Counted from the first letter of the stretch, positions 8,135-19,285 are shown. The stretch: 64,000 nucleotides of DNA from Enterobacter hormaechei ATCC 49162 (GCF_001875655.1 NZ_MKEQ01000001.1:1178001-1242000); one strand, 5' to 3'. Numbers and translations: made by a program. Notes: generated from the letters alone by a model not told the origin.

Positions 8135-9388
8135 TTACTCTTCCTCATGGCTTGAATCGGGCTCACGATCCCACGATAAACGAGGGTCGAAGGTCATGGC
8201 CGCAAACATGGTCATAATGACGACCAACGCAAACATCAGCGCTCCCATAGCGGGATAAATACTCATCAGTCCCCCCATGCGCACCAGCGCTGAGAGAACC
8301 GCAATCACGAACACGTCAATCATCGACCAGCGGCCAACAAATTCCACTACCTCATAGATTAAATGCATACGCTCGCTGTCGCGCTTACCATGCCCTTTTG
8401 CATCCCAACAGAGCCAGGCAATGGCAATCATCTTTAAGGTCGGAACCATGATACTGGCGAGGAATATGACGCCTGCCACAGGGTATGATCCCTCGCTCCA
8501 CAGCAGTATTACCCCGGCCAGTATGGTCGAGGGCATTCTGTCGCCGAGCAGATCGGTGATCATGATCGGCAAGATATTGGCGGGCAGATAGAGCATGACA
8601 GAGGTCACCAGCAGCGCCATGGTCCATTGCAGACTATTTTTACGCCGGACGTGACCTTTTGTTTCACAGCGCGGACACACCTCGACATCCGCGGGCAGCA
8701 CGGCGGTGCAGCAGGAGCAGGAGCGCAGACCCTGACGGATACCCGGTACACCCACCTTTACCGTCTGCGAGAGCGTCGGCGCCGGGGCAATATCATCCCA
8801 GGCCCAGCGTCGGTCCACGCACTGGAACGCGCGCAGTTGCAGCACACAATACAGACACCAGGGAATAAAACTGCTGCCAATGCCCACATCGCCGTACGCC
8901 ATGAGCTTCACGAAGCTCACCAGGATACCCGCAAGAAAAATTTCCGCCATCCCCCAGCTTTTCAGCTGGAACAGGATCCGCGCGAGTTTGATTTTAAGGA
9001 CAGTGGGCATCCTGACGCGGTTGACCAGCAGCAGAATGACGACCAGGCAAAAAGCCGGGACGATCTGCACGAAAAGAAGAAAGAAGGTGCCAAGGCTGGC
9101 GTAATCTACCGAGAACATTACGCCTGGAATTTCCAGTAAATCCACCTGACTGGTCATCCCGCCCACTTTCATATAGATGAAAGGGAAGAGATTGGAGAGC
9201 AGTAACATGAATAGGGCTGCCAGCGCGTAAGCCGTAGGACGCTGCCTTGGCGCATCCCACTCGGTCGTCAGCGTCGCTCCGCAGCGCGGGCAGGCAGCCT
9301 TATGTCCGTGACCAAGCTCTGGCAACGCCACGAGCATATCGCATTGCGAGCATAAAATATGCCGATCGGCATGGTGCTGGTCACACAT
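8135..9388 (-). CDS. pqiA: PqiA, inner membrane protein of the Pqi system
   Basis: 417 aa, full length. Two cysteine-rich zinc-ribbon motifs (CSQC..CPRC near residues 13-37; CSCC..CPRC near 230) each precede a set of about four transmembrane helices, so the protein is an internal duplication. It is the integral membrane partner of PqiB. It ends 4 bp before pqiB and starts 13 bp after uup. In E. coli the pqi genes are paraquat-inducible through SoxS; I did not identify a soxbox here. Confidence 0.95.
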   Translation of the reverse strand: MCDQHHADRHILCSQCDMLVALPELGHGHKAACPRCGATLTTEWDAPRQRPTAYALAALFMLLLSNLFPFIYMKVGGMTSQVDLLEIPGVMFSVDYASLGTFFLLFVQIVPAFCLVVILLLVNRVRMPTVLKIKLARILFQLKSWGMAEIFLAGILVSFVKLMAYGDVGIGSSFIPWCLYCVLQLRAFQCVDRRWAWDDIAPAPTLSQTVKVGVPGIRQGLRSCSCCTAVLPADVEVCPRCETKGHVRRKNSLQWTMALLVTSVMLYLPANILPIMITDLLGDRMPSTILAGVILLWSEGSYPVAGVIFLASIMVPTLKMIAIAWLCWDAKGHGKRDSERMHLIYEVVEFVGRWSMIDVFVIAVLSALVRMGGLMSIYPAMGALMFALVVIMTMFAAMTFDPRLSWDREPDSSHEEE

Positions 9389-9401
9389 AGTTTATCCCTG
9401 T

Positions 9402-11309
9402 TTATGCGCCGTTTTTCAGAGACTCAAGGTACTCCCAGCGCTCAAAAGCCTCTTCCAGCGCCTGTTCAGCCTGGGAGAGTTCAGCCAATACTTTCTGAGT
9501 ATAGTCGTGAGGCTGCGTAAAGAATGACGCATCAGCGACCTGAATTTGCAGTGCTTCCAGTGCAGCTTCCAGCTCTTCCAGACGCTGCGGCAGCCCTTCC
9601 AGCTCGCGCTGCAAGTTATAGCTCATTTTAGCTGGAGACTTTTTGACAGTTTCTGCTTTCGCAACAACAGGTTCGGCGACATTTTTGGTCTTCGCCTGTT
9701 TTTGCGCCAGCGACTGCGATTGCTGCCCACGCGCGTCATGATAGCCGCCCACATATTGTCCGATGCGTCCTTCGCCTTCGAAGATCCAGCACTCGGTCAC
9801 GGTGTTGTCGACAAACTGACGATCGTGGCTGACCAGCATCACGGTTCCCTGATAACCATCAATCAACTCTTCCAGCAGTTCCAGCGTTTCGACATCCAGA
9901 TCGTTAGTCGGTTCATCGAGAATCAATAAGTTACTGGGTTTCAGGAACAGACGTGCCAGCAAAAGACGGTTACGCTCCCCGCCGGACAGCGCGCGCACCG
10001 GCGTCATGGCGCGTTTCGGGTGGAACAGGAAGTCCTGTAGGTAGCCCAGCACGTGACGCGGCTTGCCGTTAACCATTACCTCCTGTTTACCCTCAGCGAG
10101 GTTATCCATCACCGTACGGTCTGGATCCAGCTCTGCGCGGTGCTGGTCAAAGTACGCTACTTCCAGTTTAGTACCGCAGTGAATACGACCGCTGTCGGCC
10201 TGAAGCTGGCCCAGCATCAGTTTCAGCAGCGTGGTTTTACCGCAGCCATTCGGACCGATAAGCGCAATCTTGTCACCGCGCTGCACCTGAGCGGAGAAAT
10301 CGTTCACCAGCACTTTGCCGTCAACCGAATAATTCACGTTCTCCATTTCGAAGACAATCTTGCCCGAGCGGGACGCCTCTTCCACCTGCATTTTGGCGCT
10401 ACCCATGACTTCGCGGCGTTCGCTACGTTCGCGGCGCATCGCCTTCAGGGCGCGAACGCGGCCTTCGTTACGGGTACGACGCGCTTTAATGCCCTGACGG
10501 ATCCATACCTCTTCCTGCGCCAGCTTGCGGTCGAACTCCGCATTTTGCAGCTCTTCCACGCGCAGGTTCTCTTCTTTCTCCAGCAGATAGGTATCGTAAT
10601 CGCCCGGATACGTCACCAGCTTGCCGCGATCGAGATCGACAATGCGCGTTGCCATGTTGCGGATGAAAGAACGGTCATGGGAGATGAAGATAATGGTGCC
10701 ATTAAAGGTTTTCAGGAACCCTTCCAGCCAGTCAATCGCTTCGATATCCAGGTGGTTCGTCGGTTCGTCCAGCAGCAGCACCTTAGGCCCGCTCACCAGG
10801 GCACGACCCAGCGCCGCTTTACGCAGCCAGCCGCCGGAGAGCGCTGACAGCTCCATATCCGCTTCCAGGCCAAGCTGGGCCAGCACTTCGTTAATGCGGT
10901 TTTCCAGCTGCCACAGGCCGTGGTGATCGAGCATCTCCTGCACTTTTGCCAGCTCGTTGAGATTCTTGTCGCTCGGGTCCGTCATCACCAGATGCGAAAT
11001 CTCGTGGTAGCGTTTGAGGTATTCCGCCTGCTCTGAAATCCCTTCGGCCACGAAATCATACACGCTGCCGGTGACGTTACGCGGCGGATCCTGTTGCAGA
11101 CGAGAGACGATCAGATCCTGCTCGTAAACAATACGACCGTCATCCAGCCCCTGTTCACGGTTGAGGATTTTCATCAGCGTTGATTTACCTGCGCCGTTAC
11201 GACCCACCAGACAGACGCGCTCGTTATCTTCGATATGCAGCTCTGCATTATCGAGAAGCGGTGAGTCGCTGAAAGAGAGCCACGCGCCGTGCATACTAAT
11301 TAAAGACAT
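9402..11309 (-). CDS. uup: Uup, ABC-F family ATPase
   Basis: 635 aa, soluble, with two nucleotide-binding domains: Walker A GRNGAGKS (36-43) and GPNGCGKT, signatures LSGGWLRK and LSGGERNR, and both Walker B motifs ending LLLDEPTNHLD and LILDEPTNDLD. A charged inter-domain linker and a C-terminal coiled-coil DNA-binding domain (QRELEGLPQRLEELEAALEAL) are intact. ABC-F proteins act on ribosomes; loss of Uup in E. coli raises precise excision of transposons. It sits 12 bp after rlmL and 13 bp before pqiA. Confidence 0.96.
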   Translation of the reverse strand: MSLISMHGAWLSFSDSPLLDNAELHIEDNERVCLVGRNGAGKSTLMKILNREQGLDDGRIVYEQDLIVSRLQQDPPRNVTGSVYDFVAEGISEQAEYLKRYHEISHLVMTDPSDKNLNELAKVQEMLDHHGLWQLENRINEVLAQLGLEADMELSALSGGWLRKAALGRALVSGPKVLLLDEPTNHLDIEAIDWLEGFLKTFNGTIIFISHDRSFIRNMATRIVDLDRGKLVTYPGDYDTYLLEKEENLRVEELQNAEFDRKLAQEEVWIRQGIKARRTRNEGRVRALKAMRRERSERREVMGSAKMQVEEASRSGKIVFEMENVNYSVDGKVLVNDFSAQVQRGDKIALIGPNGCGKTTLLKLMLGQLQADSGRIHCGTKLEVAYFDQHRAELDPDRTVMDNLAEGKQEVMVNGKPRHVLGYLQDFLFHPKRAMTPVRALSGGERNRLLLARLFLKPSNLLILDEPTNDLDVETLELLEELIDGYQGTVMLVSHDRQFVDNTVTECWIFEGEGRIGQYVGGYHDARGQQSQSLAQKQAKTKNVAEPVVAKAETVKKSPAKMSYNLQRELEGLPQRLEELEAALEALQIQVADASFFTQPHDYTQKVLAELSQAEQALEEAFERWEYLESLKNGA

Positions 11310-11321
11310 TTATTTTTCCTT

Positions 11322-13430
11322 TCAGACCGCGGAGATCAGCCAGCAGTTGTGGATTTGACGGTTACGGGCAAAGTCCTGAGACAGCGTTTTTTGGCTGATT
11401 TCTTGTGCTTTCAGTCCCAGTTCGGCCAGGCCGTCGTGATCCATGCGGAATCCGCGCTTGTTGTTCGAGAACATAATAGTGCCGCCTTTACGCAGCAGAC
11501 GCTTCAGGTCGGTCATCAGGCGCAGGTGATCGCGTTGAACATCAAAGCTATCCTCCATACGCTTGGAGTTAGAGAAGGTCGGTGGATCGATGAAGATCAG
11601 ATCGAACTGCTCATCGGTATCACGCAGCCAACCCAGTACGTCGGCCTGTAACAGGCGATGCTGACGGCCGGTTAAACCGTTAAGACGCAGGTTGCGCTCA
11701 GCCCACTCCAGATAAGTCCGGGACATGTCTACCGTGGTGGTGCTACGCGCACCGCCAAGCCCCGCATGGACGCTGGCGCTGCCGGTATAGGAGAACAGGT
11801 TCAGGAAGTCCTTGCCCTTGCTCATCTGGCCCAGCATACGGCGGGCGATACGGTGATCGAGGAACAGGCCGGTATCAAGGTAGTCGGTCAGGTTAACCCA
11901 CAGGCGCGCGTTATATTCGCCCACTTCGATGAAGTCACCCTTCTCGCCCATCTTCTGATACTGGTTTTTGCCTTTCTGACGCTCACGGGTTTTCAGCACC
12001 AGCTTGTTAGGCGAAATGCCGAGTACGGCGATGGTGGCCGCAATGACATCCAGCATACGCTGACGCGCTTTCTGCGCATCGATGGTTTTCGGCGGGGCGT
12101 ATTCCTGAACCACCACCCAGTCCGCATAGCGGTCAACCGCTACGTTGTATTCCGGCAGGTCTGCGTCGTACAGACGATAGCATTCGATGCCTTCCTGCTT
12201 CGCCCACTTCTCAAATTTTTTCAGGTTTTTGCGCAGGCGGTTGGCGTAATCTTCCGCCACGCCAGTCGGTTTGCTGTCTGCCGCAATCTCTGCCAGATGG
12301 TAGTTCTTCTGCACGCAGTCCAGCGGGCCGTTTTTCGCTTTGAACTGGCGATCGGCACGCAATTGCAGGCAGCTCAGCAGCTCCGGCGAGGCGCTAAAGA
12401 GAGAGAGGTTCCAGCCGCCGAAATGCGCTTTCATGTTGCGCCCCAGCAGGCTGTGCAGCGCAATCAGCGCTGGCTCGCTGTCCAGACGTTCGCCGTACGG
12501 CGGGTTGCTGATCACGGTCCCGTACGGGCCTTTTGGCAGCGGGTTGGTCAGGTTGGCCACGTCTTTCACCTCGAAGGTGACCAGCTCGCCGATACCGGCG
12601 CGACGGGCGTTGCTGCGCGCGCGTTCAATCACACGTGCGTCGCTGTCTGAACCGTAAAAGTGAGAGGTGTATTCCGCCAGCCCCTTACGCGCGCGGGTCT
12701 GCGCGTCGTCTTTGATCTCTTTCCAGATAGCTTCATCGTGCTGTGCCCAGCCTTTGAAGCCCCACTGTCCACGATGCAGTCCTGGCGCACGGTCGGTGGC
12801 CAGCATCGCGGCTTCAATCAGCAGCGTACCGGAACCACACATCGGATCGAGCAGCGGCGTACCCGGCTGCCAGCCGGAGCGCATCACGATGGCGGCGGCC
12901 AGCGTTTCTTTGATCGGTGCCATCCCGGTGCGATCGCGATAGCCGCGAAGATGCAGACCGGCACCGCTCAGATCGAGGGAGATGCTCGCCGTGTCGCCGT
13001 TCAGCCAGACGTTAATACGCAGATCCGGGTTTTCACGATCAACGTTCGGGCGTTCCTTATTGCGCCGCGTGAAGCAGTCCACAATGGCGTCTTTGACGCG
13101 CAGGGCACCGTACTGGCTGTTGCGGATCTCATCGTTGACGCCGTTGAAATGCACCGCAAAGGTGGCGTCAGGGGTGAAGATCTCTGTCCAGTCGATCATC
13201 TGTACGCCGGTGTAGAGATCAAGATCGCTGTAGACCTTGCACTCTTTCATCGGCAGCATGATGCGCGACGCCAGACGGCTCCACATCAGGCTCTGGTAAA
13301 TAAGCCGCGTGTCGCCCTCAAAATGGACACCACCCTGAACCACCCGGCACTCTTTCGCGCCCAGGGCTTCCAGTTCAGTTTTTAACAGCTCTTCCAGCCC
13401 ACGGGCCGTACTGGCAAACAGAGAATTCAT
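11322..13430 (-). CDS. rlmL: RlmL (RlmKL), bifunctional 23S rRNA methyltransferase
   Basis: 702 aa from [26 protein letters not shown] domain (about 40-155) and an N-terminal methyltransferase domain ([25 protein letters not shown]) make m2G2445 (RlmL), while the C-terminal methyltransferase ([26 protein letters not shown]) makes m7G2069 (RlmK). The fusion is normal for gamma-proteobacteria. An ATG six codons upstream (13448) is also possible; the shorter start equals the E. coli protein. First gene of the leftward rlmL-uup-pqiABC series, divergent from ycbX. Confidence 0.96.
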   Translation of the reverse strand: MNSLFASTARGLEELLKTELEALGAKECRVVQGGVHFEGDTRLIYQSLMWSRLASRIMLPMKECKVYSDLDLYTGVQMIDWTEIFTPDATFAVHFNGVNDEIRNSQYGALRVKDAIVDCFTRRNKERPNVDRENPDLRINVWLNGDTASISLDLSGAGLHLRGYRDRTGMAPIKETLAAAIVMRSGWQPGTPLLDPMCGSGTLLIEAAMLATDRAPGLHRGQWGFKGWAQHDEAIWKEIKDDAQTRARKGLAEYTSHFYGSDSDARVIERARSNARRAGIGELVTFEVKDVANLTNPLPKGPYGTVISNPPYGERLDSEPALIALHSLLGRNMKAHFGGWNLSLFSASPELLSCLQLRADRQFKAKNGPLDCVQKNYHLAEIAADSKPTGVAEDYANRLRKNLKKFEKWAKQEGIECYRLYDADLPEYNVAVDRYADWVVVQEYAPPKTIDAQKARQRMLDVIAATIAVLGISPNKLVLKTRERQKGKNQYQKMGEKGDFIEVGEYNARLWVNLTDYLDTGLFLDHRIARRMLGQMSKGKDFLNLFSYTGSASVHAGLGGARSTTTVDMSRTYLEWAERNLRLNGLTGRQHRLLQADVLGWLRDTDEQFDLIFIDPPTFSNSKRMEDSFDVQRDHLRLMTDLKRLLRKGGTIMFSNNKRGFRMDHDGLAELGLKAQEISQKTLSQDFARNRQIHNCWLISAV

Positions 13431-13528
13431 ATCGTCACTTTTACTCATAGAAAATTGTCGCGCATTATAGCTAATATGGCGTGTATGTCATAAAGTTGAA
13501 GGCTTATTTTCTTTCGCGGGAGTGTGCA

Positions 13529-14638
13529 GTGGCGACGTTATCCAGGCTTTTTATTCATCCGGTGAAATCGATGCGCGGTATTGGCGTGACTCACGCGCTG
13601 GCCGACATGAGCGGATTCGCCTTCGATCGTATTTTTATGGTCACCGAGCCTGACGGTACGTTTATCACCGCTCGTCAGTTCCCGCAGATGGTTCGCTTTA
13701 CCCCTTCCCCGCTTCATGACGGTTTGCATTTGACCGCGCCGGACGGCTCAAGCGTCGTGATCCGCTTTGCTGATTTTGCGCCGGTTGATGCGCCAACGGA
13801 AGTGTGGGGCAATCATTTTACCGCGCGTATTGCGCCGGAAAGCATTAACCAATGGCTGAGCGGCTTTTTCTCCCGTGACGTTCAGCTGCGCTGGGTGGGG
13901 CCTGCGCTGACCCGTCGCGTGAAGCGCCACGACGCGGTTCCCCTCTCCTTCGCGGATGGTTTTCCCTTCCTGCTAACCAGCGAGGCCTCGCTGCGTGATT
14001 TACAAAACCGTTGCAAAGCCAGTGTGCAGATGGAGCAGTTTCGCCCGAATCTGGTGGTGACCGGAGCGGATGCCTGGGATGAAGATACCTGGAAAGTGAT
14101 CCGCATAGGCAGCGTTATTTTTGATGTCGTGAAGCCGTGCAGCCGCTGTATTTTTACCACCGTCAGCCCGGAGAAAGGCCAGAAACACCCTTCCGGCGAA
14201 CCGCTGAAAACCTTGCAGTCATTTCGTACCGCGCAGGATAACGGTGATGTCGACTTCGGTCAGAACCTGATCCCCCGCTCCAGCGGCGTGATCCGCGTGG
14301 GCGATGAGGTCGAAATTCTGACCCGCGGGCCTGCCAGGGTGTACGGCGCAGGTCAGGAAGAAGAGATGGTTGACGTTGTGACCAACGTCGCTTCCGCGGT
14401 GGATATTCACTGGGAAGGCAAAGTTATCCGTGGTAACAATCAGCAGGTGCTTCTGGAGCAGCTGGAGCAGGCGGGTATTCGCGTCCCGTATTCCTGTCGC
14501 GCGGGGATTTGCGGATGTTGTCGCATCAAACTGGTCGAGGGTGAAGTGAGTGCCCTGAAGAAATCGGCGATTGGCAATGACGGCACGATCCTGTGCTGTA
14601 GCTGCGTGCCAAAAACGAGCGTACAGCTCGAAGCTTAA
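13529..14638 (+). CDS. ycbX: YcbX, MOSC-domain molybdenum reductase with [2Fe-2S] domain
   Basis: 369 aa from a GTG start preceded by GGGAG (13518-13522); this gives the E. coli length. MOSC N-terminal beta-barrel, then the MOSC domain ([19 protein letters not shown]) and a C-terminal plant-type ferredoxin domain with ligands CRAGICGCC and the later LCCSC. In E. coli YcbX detoxifies N-hydroxylated bases such as 6-hydroxylaminopurine with the molybdenum cofactor. Its stop overlaps the stop of the converging zapC by 4 bp. Confidence 0.94.
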   Translation: MATLSRLFIHPVKSMRGIGVTHALADMSGFAFDRIFMVTEPDGTFITARQFPQMVRFTPSPLHDGLHLTAPDGSSVVIRFADFAPVDAPTEVWGNHFTARIAPESINQWLSGFFSRDVQLRWVGPALTRRVKRHDAVPLSFADGFPFLLTSEASLRDLQNRCKASVQMEQFRPNLVVTGADAWDEDTWKVIRIGSVIFDVVKPCSRCIFTTVSPEKGQKHPSGEPLKTLQSFRTAQDNGDVDFGQNLIPRSSGVIRVGDEVEILTRGPARVYGAGQEEEMVDVVTNVASAVDIHWEGKVIRGNNQQVLLEQLEQAGIRVPYSCRAGICGCCRIKLVEGEVSALKKSAIGNDGTILCCSCVPKTSVQLEA

Positions 14639-15177
14639 ACCGCCTGTTCAAGGCTGAAGGAATCGACGCGCAGCTGTGGCTTCAGCCTGTCATTCATTAC
14701 TTTAATGGCATCACCTAACTGCATGACTCGCCCGGCAATGGTCACGCCGGGTTGGGCCAGCAAACAGAGCGCGGCGTTTTCACCGGGTTCAACCACCAGC
14801 AAATTCACCTCTTCTTCGGTATCGCTCAGATTGACGCTTGCCGCATCGCCGATAGCCGGGGTCCAGCTCATGCCGTGCGCGAGGAAATGCCAGCTTTTCG
14901 GCATTTGTGGTTTCAGGAAACGGATCGCCACCAGCGCATTTAAAACCAGTTCAGCGCGCTGTTCTTTGGAGAGATCGAACTCGCGGCATTTTTCTTCAAA
15001 AGAGAAATAGAGTGCAGCATCGTCAACGCAAAAGCCTGAAGGAGCAAACGCGTCTGGCGTTAACATTCGGCGCGCAAAACGAGAGCGAAACAACATGCCA
15101 TTGGCTAAGTCGAGCATCATACGGTCATGCTCGTCACAAAAATACCAGCGCCAGTTATCGTCAGGTTTAATTCGCAT
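14635..15177 (-). CDS. zapC: ZapC, FtsZ-associated cell division protein
   Basis: 180 aa, close to E. coli ZapC along its length ([33 protein letters not shown]). ZapC binds FtsZ and promotes bundling of Z-ring filaments. No signal peptide or membrane segment. It is read from its own upstream region (about 166 bp from the pyrD stop) and converges on ycbX with 4-bp overlap of the stop codons, so the pair has no room for a separate terminator. Confidence 0.95.
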   Translation of the reverse strand: MRIKPDDNWRWYFCDEHDRMMLDLANGMLFRSRFARRMLTPDAFAPSGFCVDDAALYFSFEEKCREFDLSKEQRAELVLNALVAIRFLKPQMPKSWHFLAHGMSWTPAIGDAASVNLSDTEEEVNLLVVEPGENAALCLLAQPGVTIAGRVMQLGDAIKVMNDRLKPQLRVDSFSLEQAV

Positions 15178-15289
15178 GTTTCTCTCCCGTCCCCTAAACG
15201 TCCTGTACTAAAAATGTCCTGTTTGTCGCTTCGCTTATAACACCAGTAATAAAAGACTATAATGTCTAAATAAGCAACAATGACGGAAT

Positions 15290-15325
15290 ATAAAACAACC
15301 AGGGCTGGAAATAAAGCCCTGGTTG
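15290..15325 (-). terminator. pyrD terminator
   Basis: An 11-bp stem CAACCAGGGCT (15296-15306) with AGCCCTGGTTG (15315-15325). Read on the minus strand it is followed by TTTTATA, so it ends pyrD before zapC. Confidence 0.88.
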
Positions 15326-15343
15326 TCTGATTAAGAGAAAAGA

Positions 15344-16354
15344 TTAGATATGCGTGACGATTTCTTTAATCAACGGCGGCCCTTTAAAAATAAAGCCGGA
15401 ATAAATTTGCACCAGCGATGCGCCTGCCGCCATCTTCTCACGTGCAGCGATGACGGAGTCAATGCCACCCACGCCAATAATCGGCAGCTGGCCTTTTAAT
15501 TCCGCGGAGAGTGCGCGAATAATTTCGGTGCTTTTTAATTGTACCGGACGGCCGCTTAATCCACCCGCTTCGTCACAGTTTTTCATTCCCTGGACGAGAG
15601 AGCGATCGAGTGTCGTATTGGTTGCAATCACACCATCAATATTATGGCGAACTAAACTGTCGGCAACCTGGATCAATTCTTCAACCGAAAGATCCGGGGC
15701 GATCTTAACCGCGACCGGGACATATTTATGGTGGATCGCCTGTAGCGCCGTTTGTTTATTTTTAATGGCGCTAAGAAGATCGTCGAGCGCTTCGCCATAT
15801 TGTAATGAACGCAGCCCTGGGGTGTTAGGCGAGGAGATATTCACCGCGATATAACCGGCATAGGCATAGACTTTTTCCATACAAATCAGATAGTCATCTT
15901 TACCCTGCTCAACCGGCGTATCTTTATTTTTGCCAATATTAATACCCAGCACGCCATCAAAATGGGCTTTTTTAACGTTCTCTACCAGATGATCGACGCC
16001 AAGATTATTAAAGCCCATGCGGTTGATCAGCCCCTCGGCTTCAACCAGGCGGAACAGACGCGGCTTATCATTTCCCGGCTGCGGGCGCGGCGTCACCGTC
16101 CCGATTTCGATCGAGCCAAAGCCCATCGCACCGAGTGCATCAATACATTCGCCATTTTTGTCCAGACCGGCCGCCAGGCCCAGTGGATTTTTGAAGGTCA
16201 GGCCCATGCACTGAACTGGTTTTTCTGGCACGTTTTGACGCACCAGCGCGGCCAGAGGCGTTCCTGTAATACGGCGTAACTGCTGAAATGTAAATTCATG
16301 AGCGCGCTCAGGATCGAGCTGGAAAAGGGCTTTACGAACGAAGGGGTAGTACAT
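15344..16354 (-). CDS. pyrD: PyrD, dihydroorotate dehydrogenase (quinone)
   Basis: 336 aa from [21 protein letters not shown], the E. coli length; nine more codons are open upstream but lie inside the regulatory leader. Class 2, FMN-dependent, membrane-associated through the N-terminal helices, passing electrons to quinone in pyrimidine synthesis. The FMN/substrate motifs [17 protein letters not shown] and [11 protein letters not shown] (catalytic Ser) are intact. The leader hairpin and PurR box upstream indicate CTP- and purine-linked control. Confidence 0.97.
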   Translation of the reverse strand: MYYPFVRKALFQLDPERAHEFTFQQLRRITGTPLAALVRQNVPEKPVQCMGLTFKNPLGLAAGLDKNGECIDALGAMGFGSIEIGTVTPRPQPGNDKPRLFRLVEAEGLINRMGFNNLGVDHLVENVKKAHFDGVLGINIGKNKDTPVEQGKDDYLICMEKVYAYAGYIAVNISSPNTPGLRSLQYGEALDDLLSAIKNKQTALQAIHHKYVPVAVKIAPDLSVEELIQVADSLVRHNIDGVIATNTTLDRSLVQGMKNCDEAGGLSGRPVQLKSTEIIRALSAELKGQLPIIGVGGIDSVIAAREKMAAGASLVQIYSGFIFKGPPLIKEIVTHI

Positions 16355-16368
16355 GAACTCTCCTGGAT

Positions 16369-16388
16369 TCCCGGTGTGCAAACCGGGA
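16369..16388 (-). promoter_or_regulatory. pyrD leader hairpin (CTP-sensing start-site switch)
   Basis: On the minus strand TCCCGGT pairs with ACCGGGA (7 bp, six-base loop), right after a CATAAT -10-like hexamer and just before the ribosome-binding site CAGGAGAG. In E. coli, starts at the upstream C form this 5' hairpin and hinder translation, while low CTP shifts starts downstream to purines. The arrangement is conserved here. Confidence 0.75.
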
Positions 16389-16450
16389 GGGGATTATGTG
16401 CGATCCCGCCCGGAAAGGGAATTGACCTGTGGCAAAAAAAGCCATGTAAA

Positions 16451-16466
16451 ACGCAATCGTTTACTT
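16451..16466. promoter_or_regulatory. PurR operator upstream of pyrD
   Basis: ACGCAATCGTTTACTT matches the PurR consensus (ACGCAAACGTTTNCNT) at all but one position. It is about 97 bp upstream of the pyrD start in the 249-bp region shared with ssuE. Confidence 0.75.
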
Positions 16467-16603
16467 ATCGGTTCGCTTCTTATGCATTTTTCTGCATTCA
16501 TCCTGAGGATAAATCATTTAGTGGAATAACCACACAATGTCACACTCCTGAAAATTGTTATGAATGTTAGATAAAAGCAAACAATTAGTTATAAGGAGCA
16601 ACC

Positions 16604-17179
16604 ATGCGCGTCATTACTCTGGCCGGAAGCCCCCGCTTCCCCTCTCGCTCCAGCGCTCTGCTGGAATACGCTCGCGAAAAGCTTAATGCTCTGGATGTGG
16701 AAGTGTGCCACTGGAATTTGCACAATTTCGCGCCTGAAGATCTGCTCTACGCCCGTTTCGACAGCCCGGCGCTGAAAACCCTGATCGAACAGCTTAAGGG
16801 GGCTGACGGGCTGGTCGTCGCGACTCCGATTTATAAAGCCTCTTTTTCCGGCGCACTGAAAACGCTGCTCGATTTGCTGCCTGAACGCGCGCTGGACGGT
16901 AAAGTCGTCCTGCCGCTGGCCACAGGCGGTACGGTAGCCCATTTACTGGCGGTGGATTATGCCCTTAAGCCGGTACTGAACGCGCTGAAAGCGCAGGAGA
17001 TCCTGCATGGCGTCTTCGCTGACGACTTACAGGTGATCGACTACCAGCATAAACCGCATTTCACGCCAAACCTGCAAACCCGCCTCGACAGTGCGCTCGA
17101 CACCTTCTGGCACGCCCTGAATCGTCGGGATCGCCACGCAGCGGCATTTTATCAAACACAAGGAGTGGCGCATGTTTAA
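16604..17179 (+). CDS. ssuE: SsuE, NADPH-dependent FMN reductase
   Basis: 191 aa, flavodoxin-like fold with the family start MRVITLAGSPRFPSRSSALLEYA and the TPIYKASFSGALKTLLDLLP motif. It supplies FMNH2 to the monooxygenase SsuD for sulfur release from alkanesulfonates. First gene of ssuEADCB; AAGGAG (16593-16598) precedes the ATG and the stop overlaps ssuA by 8 bp. In E. coli the operon is activated by Cbl and repressed by sulfate; I could not place a Cbl site by eye. Confidence 0.96.
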   Translation: MRVITLAGSPRFPSRSSALLEYAREKLNALDVEVCHWNLHNFAPEDLLYARFDSPALKTLIEQLKGADGLVVATPIYKASFSGALKTLLDLLPERALDGKVVLPLATGGTVAHLLAVDYALKPVLNALKAQEILHGVFADDLQVIDYQHKPHFTPNLQTRLDSALDTFWHALNRRDRHAAAFYQTQGVAHV

Positions 17180-18134
17180 AACCGTTACCCGTATCGGGCT
17201 GGCAGGTCTGCTGGCAGTGGCGTCGCTGGCTCAGGCGGCGGAGAAAGCACCGGAGAGCCTGCGTATCGGTTATCAGAAAGGCAGCGTCAGCATGGTGCTG
17301 GCGAAAAGCCATGCGTTGCTGGAGAAGCGTTTTCCAAAGACCACATTCTCGTGGGTCGAATTCCCTGCCGGACCACAGATGCTGGAGGCGCTGAACGTCG
17401 GGAGTATTGATTTAGGCAGCACCGGCGATATCCCGCCGATCTTTGCGCAGGCTGCCGGGGCGGATCTGGTTTACGTTGGCGTTGAGCCCGCCAAGCCGAA
17501 GGCAGAGGTGATCCTGGTGCCGGAAAACAGTGAGATCAAAAGCGTGGCCGATCTTAAAGGTCATAAGGTTGCTTTCCAGAAAGGTTCCAGCTCGCACAAC
17601 CTGCTGCTGCGCGCGTTGCAGGAGGCTGGCCTTACATTCACCGATATCCAGCCCGTTTACCTGACGCCTGCCGATGCGCGCGCGGCGTTTCAGCAAAAAA
17701 ATGTTGATGCCTGGGCTATCTGGGATCCGTACTACTCCGCCGCACTGTTGCAGGGCGGGGTACGGGTGCTGAAAGACGGCACCTCCCTGAAGCAGACCGG
17801 TTCGTTCTACCTGGCAGCACGTCCTTACGCTGAAAAAAATGGCGCCTTTATTCAGCAGGTGCTGGACACCTTCTCTCAGGCCGATGCGCTGACCCAGAGC
17901 CAGCGTCAGCAGAGCATCACGCTGCTGGCAAAAACCATGGGCCTGCCTGAACCGGTGATCGCCACCTATCTGGATCACCGACCACCCACCACCATTGCAC
18001 CGGTTGATGCCCACGTTGCCGCTCTCCAGCAGCAAACGGCAGACCTCTTTTATCAAAACCGCCTGGTTCCAAAGCAGGTGAATATTCGCGAACGCATCTG
18101 GCAACCCACTGGCATTGAAGGAAAAAAATCATGA
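17172..18134 (+). CDS. ssuA: SsuA, periplasmic aliphatic sulfonate-binding protein
   Basis: 320 aa. A Sec signal peptide ([22 protein letters not shown], cleavage before AEKAPESL) is followed by a periplasmic binding protein of the nitrate/sulfonate/taurine family ([45 protein letters not shown]). It delivers sulfonates to SsuCB. Ribosome-binding site AAGGAG lies within the end of ssuE. The stop overlaps the ssuD start as ATGA. Confidence 0.96.
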   Translation: MFKTVTRIGLAGLLAVASLAQAAEKAPESLRIGYQKGSVSMVLAKSHALLEKRFPKTTFSWVEFPAGPQMLEALNVGSIDLGSTGDIPPIFAQAAGADLVYVGVEPAKPKAEVILVPENSEIKSVADLKGHKVAFQKGSSSHNLLLRALQEAGLTFTDIQPVYLTPADARAAFQQKNVDAWAIWDPYYSAALLQGGVRVLKDGTSLKQTGSFYLAARPYAEKNGAFIQQVLDTFSQADALTQSQRQQSITLLAKTMGLPEPVIATYLDHRPPTTIAPVDAHVAALQQQTADLFYQNRLVPKQVNIRERIWQPTGIEGKKS

Positions 18135-19276
18135 GTCTGAATCTTTTCTGGTTTTTACCCACCCACGGTGACGGACACTATCTTGGCACAGAAGAAGGCG
18201 CCCGCCCGGTTGATCACGGCTATTTACAGCAGATCGCCCAGGCAGCAGACCGCATCGGTTTTACCGGGGTGCTGATCCCGACGGGCCGCTCATGTGAGGA
18301 TGCATGGCTGGTTGCCGCGTCGATGATCCCCGTCACCCAGCGCCTGAAATTCCTGGTAGCCCTGCGCCCGAGCGTGGTGTCGCCAACCGTCGCAGCGCGC
18401 CAGGCGGCAACGCTGGACAGGCTCTCTAACGGCCGCGCGCTGTTCAACCTGGTAACGGGCAGCGATCCGCAGGAGCTGGCGGGCGACGGCGTCTTCCTCG
18501 ATCATACCGAGCGTTATGAAGCTTCCGCGGAGTTTACCCGCGTCTGGCGACGTCTGCTGGAAGGGGAAACCGTTACCTTCGAAGGAAAACATATCCACGT
18601 TCGTGATGCGAAACTCTACTTCCCGCCGGTACAGCAGCCGCGCCCGCCGCTCTATTTTGGCGGATCGTCGGATGTCGCCCAGGATCTGGCCGCCGAGCAG
18701 GTCGATCTCTATCTGACCTGGGGTGAACCGCCTGAACTGGTGAAAGAGAAAATTGCCCAGGTACGCGCTAAAGCCGCAGCACATGGCCGTACGGTGCGCT
18801 TCGGTATTCGCCTGCACGTGATCGTCCGCGAAACCAACGACGAGGCCTGGCAAGCCGCCGACCGTCTGATCGCTCATCTGGACGACGACACCATCGCCAA
18901 GGCACAGGCGGCGTTTGCCCAAACTGACTCCGTGGGCCAGCACCGGATGGCCTCCCTGCACAACGGCAAGCGCGAAAATCTTGAGATCAGCCCGAACCTG
19001 TGGGCCGGGGTGGGTCTGGTGCGCGGCGGCGCGGGCACGGCGCTGGTCGGCGACGGTCCCACCGTGGCGGCACGCATTAATGAGTACGCGGAACTGGGGA
19101 TCGACAGCTTTATCCTGTCTGGCTATCCGCATCTGGAGGAGGCGTACAAGGTAGGTGAACTGCTGTTCCCGCATCTGGATGTCGCTATCCCGGCCATTCC
19201 GCAGCCACGTCAGCTTCAGTTACAGGGCGAAGCCGTGGCGAACGCGTTTATCCCGAGAAAAGTCGCGCAAAGCTAA
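18131..19276 (+). CDS. ssuD: SsuD, FMNH2-dependent alkanesulfonate monooxygenase
   Basis: 381 aa, exactly the E. coli length. A bacterial-luciferase-like TIM barrel ([57 protein letters not shown]) that uses FMNH2 from SsuE and oxygen to cleave C1 and longer alkanesulfonates to sulfite and aldehyde. It overlaps ssuA by 4 bp and is followed after 9 bp by ssuC with its own AAGGAG. Confidence 0.97.
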   Translation: MSLNLFWFLPTHGDGHYLGTEEGARPVDHGYLQQIAQAADRIGFTGVLIPTGRSCEDAWLVAASMIPVTQRLKFLVALRPSVVSPTVAARQAATLDRLSNGRALFNLVTGSDPQELAGDGVFLDHTERYEASAEFTRVWRRLLEGETVTFEGKHIHVRDAKLYFPPVQQPRPPLYFGGSSDVAQDLAAEQVDLYLTWGEPPELVKEKIAQVRAKAAAHGRTVRFGIRLHVIVRETNDEAWQAADRLIAHLDDDTIAKAQAAFAQTDSVGQHRMASLHNGKRENLEISPNLWAGVGLVRGGAGTALVGDGPTVAARINEYAELGIDSFILSGYPHLEEAYKVGELLFPHLDVAIPAIPQPRQLQLQGEAVANAFIPRKVAQS

Positions 19277-19285
19277 GGAGTCACT

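Noticed and set aside
10053..10847. 264-codon plus-strand frame inside uup
   Set aside because: Shadow frame opposite a complete ABC-F gene; the ABC motifs are all in the minus-strand frame.
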